Shown in pieces: positions 28,001 through 30,124 of a stretch of 30,124 nucleotides of DNA. Source of the DNA: Hepatocystis sp. ex Piliocolobus tephrosceles (Eukaryota; Apicomplexa; Aconoidasida; Haemosporida; Plasmodiidae); contig CABPSV020000102.1 in NCBI GenBank assembly GCA_902459845.2, forward strand, positions 1-30,124. The letters run 5' to 3'. Within the stretch, counting starts at the first letter, position 1, and each line of letters opens with the position of its first letter. The notes under the pieces are model-generated. The model saw only the letters and a list, made by a program, of their open reading frames with translations. It ran no database searches and was not told where the DNA came from. The translations under genes and the position numbers were made by a program.

Positions 28001-30088
28001 ATTCAGGTTTAACGCAATGTATATATTATCAATTAAACGGTTGTTAAAATAGAGTAAATTTATTTTATTTTTATCTTGCATAGAATCTATAATTCTATCA
28101 AAACTTATGGTATTTTTATATAGTTTTTTACATTCAATAGACATATATGTAATGTTATTTTGATCGTTGTTGGACTTGGTTTTTTCATCGTCTTTGTTTT
28201 TATCACTATCACTCTTATTATTGGTAGTAGTGGCAGTGGCAGTGGTAGTAGTAGTATTATTATCATTTTTTTTTGAAAAATAAAAATTATTGTTCTTCTT
28301 ACATGTATTTTGACTGATACTGTTAGTCTTAATGCTACTGCTAGTACTAATGCTACTTCTATTTTTTGTGCTTCCCTTAAAACAAATTTCTGTACACTTA
28401 TTATGGATGCTCATATTTTTATTTATACTAATATTATGGTTATTATATGAAAAAGAACAATAATGTTCCTTTTCGACTAAATTGTTTTTATTTTTATCAT
28501 TTTGTGCTCTTATCTTATCCTGTTGTTTCTCTTTTTTTGAAAGTATAATAATATTACCATTATATGACTTACTATTTATATATTCATTCTTATTTTTTTC
28601 CTGTATATACTCTTGAGTACAGTCCTTCTCAAGCCCTATTCCCCTATTTAAATTCAAACATATTTTTTTCACATGTTTTGAATATTTAATATGAGCATCT
28701 TTTTCATTTGTACCATAAGAAAACTGAGCATTGCTAATATCTATTATTTCTTCTATATTTATATTTTTTATATTAATTGCAAAAATTTTTTGACTTTTTA
28801 TTTTTGTTAATATTTCTTTTGTGTTACTCATATTTTGTATAATATATAATAAAAGTGTTTTATTTAATTGATTTTGTTCTTCCGTCAGTTTATTTTTTAA
28901 AAACAGTTTTATATTATTAAGATCACTTGTTAAGTTATCAATTTCGTACGATATACATTCGTTGGTAACATTATAATCTGTATTGTGCTCATGTTTGATG
29001 CCACTGTCAGTATCGGTATATTCATCCCAATTGTATTTTGCAATTTCAGAAAAAAAGGTAACAAAATCAGTTTGATAAAATAAAGCGAAATAAGTATTAT
29101 TTATTTTATAAAATACATTGAAGTTGGGCTTCAATGGAAATGTATATTTTTTGAACTTGAATATAATCTGTTCTAATATATGGACAAAATATTTATTTTT
29201 TAGAAAATAATTTTCATAATGATTAAAAGGAGAAAAAAGTGGATGGTATTTAAAATTGTGATCATCCTTTGTTGGATTTGTAGTGTTAGTAGTGGCAGTA
29301 GTTGCGGTTGTAGTGGCAGTAGTTGCGGTTGTAGTAGTAGTAGTAGTAGTACATATCTCAGATTGAGAGTTAAAAAAAAAAATGTAAAAAAAATAAAAAA
29401 AAGAATAATAAAAAACAAACGTATTAATCATTCTGTTTTCAATACTTAACCACATCCTACCATTTTTTCTTAAACTCATAATCATAAGTTTTTTGTTGCT
29501 TTCTTTAGTTTTTTTTTGTTTTTTCCAAAAAATTGATTTATAACAATTATTATTTTTTTTTTGTCCTATATTTACAGTCAAACTATCTTTTGACTTAAAA
29601 AAAATATCTGTTAAATTTATAATTACATTCAAATATTCACAAGAAACTAAAATAAAATCATGACTAATTTCGATATGATGTATTGGTCCATTTATTTTAT
29701 CAAGGAGTAATATGTTATGTTTTATTATAATTTTTATTTTTTGCTTTTTATTTTTTTTTTGTTTGTTATTTTTTTTTTTATATAAAATAAAACATGACAA
29801 TATTCCATCTAAATCCCCAACAAATAAATATATCAATTTTTCTTCCTCTCTTATTAAATAATTTATACAACTTATAACTCCTTTGTGATACTTACTAAAC
29901 AACTTACTACCAGTTGATTGATTATTTCTATTTTCTTTTTTACCTCTAATTAAGTTCTTGTTTTGTATTAGATATATTTCACCATTGTTTGTTCCATAAA
30001 CTAAAATATTCAATTTGTTAACTAAATTAATCTGTTTTTTTTTTTTTTTTTTTTTTTTGGGGGGAGGGGTGGAGAAAGGAAAAAACAT
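22055..30088 (-). CDS. Giant low-complexity conserved protein with N-terminal beta-propeller-like segment; possibly partial at its 5' end
   Basis: The longest reading is 2677 residues from an ATG at 30088. That N terminus (MFFPFSTPPP, then eight Lys) looks like translated C-run and A-run DNA. The folded sequence starts at about residue 19 (INLVNKLNILVYGTNNGEIY), directly after a possible CAG acceptor at 30032-30034, so an upstream exon beyond the window is likely. Residues 20-220 look like blades of a beta-propeller: YGTNNGEIYLIQ, GVISCINYL, VGDLDGILSCFIL, then ILVSCEYLNVIINL, NIGQKKNN and SLRKNGRMWLS. That order recalls HPS5/TECPR2 propellers. The remainder is Asn/Lys-rich, with poly-Thr, poly-Ser, GSLNV and GKGKDEK repeats and several Phe/Leu/Tyr-rich hydrophobic stretches that could be membrane segments or buried helices. 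The position matches a large conserved P. falciparum gene (PF3D7_0619800 in my memory). No molecular function is established. Confidence 0.85.
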   Translation of the reverse strand: MFFPFSTPPPKKKKKKKKQINLVNKLNILVYGTNNGEIYLIQNKNLIRGKKENRNNQSTGSKLFSKYHKGVISCINYLIREEEKLIYLFVGDLDGILSCFILYKKKNNKQKKNKKQKIKIIIKHNILLLDKINGPIHHIEISHDFILVSCEYLNVIINLTDIFFKSKDSLTVNIGQKKNNNCYKSIFWKKQKKTKESNKKLMIMSLRKNGRMWLSIENRMINTFVFYYSFFYFFYIFFFNSQSEICTTTTTTTTATTATTTATTATTNTTNPTKDDHNFKYHPLFSPFNHYENYFLKNKYFVHILEQIIFKFKKYTFPLKPNFNVFYKINNTYFALFYQTDFVTFFSEIAKYNWDEYTDTDSGIKHEHNTDYNVTNECISYEIDNLTSDLNNIKLFLKNKLTEEQNQLNKTLLLYIIQNMSNTKEILTKIKSQKIFAINIKNINIEEIIDISNAQFSYGTNEKDAHIKYSKHVKKICLNLNRGIGLEKDCTQEYIQEKNKNEYINSKSYNGNIIILSKKEKQQDKIRAQNDKNKNNLVEKEHYCSFSYNNHNISINKNMSIHNKCTEICFKGSTKNRSSISTSSSIKTNSISQNTCKKNNNFYFSKKNDNNTTTTTATATTTNNKSDSDKNKDDEKTKSNNDQNNITYMSIECKKLYKNTISFDRIIDSMQDKNKINLLYFNNRLIDNIYIALNLNDNFFTPFNCSNSYIFKKNNVINKSIKQSCFYLCEIYFEFNYEFIKYLLIKIEKINKFNNFSFFLLYLFINLFYDYLNKKKDIYDDNFFFFFEKNIIQIDNKMEDIKNIEHSLKTNILFIKKNIQNYFNFSNKNINTISTSQNYIYKTNFFDYIYKNNNKTNNNNNNNIVPSFLQFNIKKVNKLYSIIRVIIIKYKYFFYNVLHEWVLQKEDVYNNLNNSMFGYVSSDSCLYTDCKACCVSFKDNINILFFLNSIKNNNQLLFKILYYFYLYIYLEVIITRYNNQNNNCFQNFPFYNLSQQQNKEGNKNDLSLCEHKKKLDNIINDKMQHIENKKDSLILSENTATIKPVSSTIKPISSTIKPVSATTITTFLQKQKSPFFNKKKMVINKNEHIKNDNDRAILKSYLNKGRIMDVQKNETSHFPQRNKLNFYKIIKTNKKKILNNIFFDDNKIYELFFWFSKKNYIKSVHSTYSKLTRMLNINKKKYIFNELFKQLKINFFFFKLCKQRTIPINMYHNFYVFIFSLYILKLKSELKKHLHIYETLKKFKKNKTKRNKIRINKNKLMQLFYQNKTNVTNFQHKQNKYKTFSIMDISNYDSKDNNIVTTGIIYKSNIQHNERVNNNSRDCKSFIDKRNNSYKNIKKIIFDLSKPTDNIHMCSLNMGSLNVGSLNVGSLNVGSLNVGSLNVGSLNVGSLNKTNELSMLNFLHLTKNIKRLYNNMNMIQHIKEKRTIHNFLNITKKMYFYKKVLEGVYVVNLNQYKQLYDFFLLYKTVFKMYNSQVCLFLSLNRDVQQDEKHNNRTSSNFNSNKNIPCYNYISLTANIDLQTLKKLNNLVTNNNILLIDILLNIYYNLTINKNINFKTFVKNFRNFCYLHEYVKYIKQIKKEENAEKGEEAINEEVAINEEKEGEKGKGKGKDEKGKGKGKDEKGKGKGKDEKGKSKGEEKEKKKKQKNDKCSISKTKKKTYYLYFYENTNFIKNEHIENDDLDLKKYLNNYYDNNIIPKQHMLNFRSRNMAYSYKKLITVNKQSDAKNGLCSTELVQKQNKTYDHDFVDYIYSEKKKEKKRKKKRKSLYAVYTSALLNQCKKLYKKIIQNNKEKNNYNVVTIFFKNLSFSNFIKIIYFLCKSKYEHVWKYLKKKKINNKKKSSLVNKMEAIHINKLKSKNIAVYKKITKNVYNEWNSTSCFEFLQYIINEKDTTYFTNLLKKRNKKNLIDLYKLIHMLVLLKWDKSILLLLYIFQKKIKTNNSNSSNNSSNNSSSNSSNNNKELFFLLLLLILIKDDFFFKKKNHKTTTCFYQKKNKTSMAVIKENIDNLYDYYQYFTKKNIFFENIGLYYLLKVKNNNSNYYFLLIVIIFHHFFDKLFFLENVLIKSRQEKKNIKENNLLVQLFFFKNTNIFIRKRLFSNSFFLSCHINEFFLFCDYSFIKYILEQSYKLIYFNNNYYLFMLNNLLYLHFAKILYFFNVYCYNISYYHFVFFMLISYFYLGFFPYTKQILLLFYHALYVSVQKLQMSTWGNNRGNTCINSSNSSSSSSSSSSSSSSSSSYKNNVNNKKHNCNKTYKQNIMIQKQQQHFIYQYDTYINIKKMQKHYTTHVNKHILSLNNAKLKKNVSSISLNKLLFSTNYIKCDVLKNAMQKEKSLNCLNIERENSDSSNKTKRNNSNNSYNNYFYQNLVKYKKKKGKAERKNVMASINFLINFFYELLIKFLCEINYKLYNEKVDLFLFPNKKNTDIYIRIHEFINNYDGSCTLIYSKYNEAIISKKKEKKNILLGIIDINFDNEKNKVCFLFLDIINLFFNIYYCLLFMTISLKKKKTIFINKKKQYKKYLLNIIYVLFFHIAVKMKKEKKKKKSQMQFLKKNSFYSNYNDRENIDNHNNIISNVSKNSDFIFKLKNRLIKIEKKRLVIICCVFCIIQYVSYFKYIKKNIETNFIYILNYLNLIQNSSSNLKQSQNENVFPKSIHEIYKTIIKNLPTRNMSFK
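23360..23430 (-). repeat. Poly-Ser/Asn codon run
   Basis: About twenty consecutive Ser codons (AGT/AGC, seen as ACT/GCT on the plus strand) preceded by Asn/Ser, inside the giant protein. Runs of mixed AGT and AGC show replication slippage with point changes. It is probably a disordered linker. Confidence 0.92.
25165..25290 (-). repeat. 27-bp in-frame repeat encoding (GKGKGKDEK)n
   Basis: Three to four near-identical copies of a nine-residue unit, G-K-G-K-G-K-D-E-K, preceded by a degenerate Glu-rich stretch (EEAINEE, EVAINEE). It encodes a highly charged linker in the giant protein. Confidence 0.92.
25915..26030 (-). repeat. 15-bp in-frame repeat encoding (GSLNV)n
   Basis: About eight copies of GGCAGTTTAAATGTG-like units (plus strand CCCACATTTAAACT), encoding G-S-L-N-V with Met in place of Val in the copy nearest the N terminus. 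Copies differ in one Gly/Ser codon base (GGC or GGT). Regular pentapeptides of this kind could form a beta-solenoid turn or simply be disordered. Confidence 0.92.
26905..26975 (-). repeat. 24-bp in-frame repeat encoding (IKPxSSTT/IKPVSAT)n
   Basis: Three copies of an eight-residue unit, T-I-K-P-(V/I)-S-S-T. The last copy reads IKPVSAT and runs into a Thr-rich tail. Low-complexity linker of the giant protein. Confidence 0.88.
29278..29362 (-). repeat. Thr/Ala codon run in the giant protein
   Basis: About twenty-five codons of ACT/ACC/ACA with interspersed GCC/GCA, giving a T-rich, A-containing run (TTTTTTTTATTATTTATTAT pattern). It directly follows the propeller-like segment and a Phe/Tyr-rich stretch and probably separates the folded N-terminal domain from the rest. 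Confidence 0.88.
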
Positions 30089-30124
30089 AAATGAATAAGT
30101 GAGTGTGTGTTTAAGTAAGTGTAT

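Overview
The window is nuclear DNA of a haemosporidian apicomplexan, most likely a Plasmodium or a close relative. Four things point there. Base composition is extremely AT-rich, with homopolymer A/T runs up to about 48 bases and (TA)n tracts between genes. Proteins carry long Asn/Lys-rich insertions and short tandem peptide repeats. The CDC48 orthologue is near-identical to the Plasmodium form, including the haemosporidian-looking [12 protein letters not shown] second-region-of-homology sequence. The gene order (CDC48, a long acyl-CoA synthetase, a conserved protein of unknown function, an F-box protein, a very large protein) matches my memory of the P. falciparum chromosome 6 block around PF3D7_0619400 to PF3D7_0619800. 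Species is not determinable by eye. The extreme homopolymer load and long spacers would suit an avian-lineage Plasmodium or another haemosporidian, but that is a guess.

Layout from left to right: 1-92, a possible exon fragment of a minus-strand gene leaving the window; 93-2957, noncoding repeats; 2958-5780 (minus), CDC48 with one intron; 5781-8832, about 3 kb of noncoding DNA rich in minisatellites; 8833-13287 (minus), a two-enzyme fusion of an ACS12-type acyl-CoA synthetase and a ThDP-dependent oxalyl-CoA decarboxylase/2-hydroxyacyl-CoA lyase-type module; 13288-14390, a divergent promoter region; 14391-17081 (plus), an 896-residue helical, possibly mitochondrial protein; 17082-17889, a convergent spacer; 17890-20427 (minus), an F-box protein in three exons (FBXO1-like) that I reconstructed across two introns; 20428-22054, spacer; 22055-30088 (minus), a giant low-complexity protein with an N-terminal beta-propeller-like segment, possibly continuing beyond the right edge.

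These are independent housekeeping genes rather than an operon. Two of them (CDC48 and the F-box protein) belong to ubiquitin-dependent pathways. The most striking content is the single polypeptide that appears to carry two consecutive CoA-pathway steps. Its adenylating half resembles plant AAE3 oxalyl-CoA synthetase and its ThDP half resembles oxalyl-CoA decarboxylase, which suggests a self-contained oxalate (or 2-hydroxy acid) to formyl-CoA enzyme in a lineage without peroxisomes. No tRNA, rRNA, transposon or CRISPR array was recognised.
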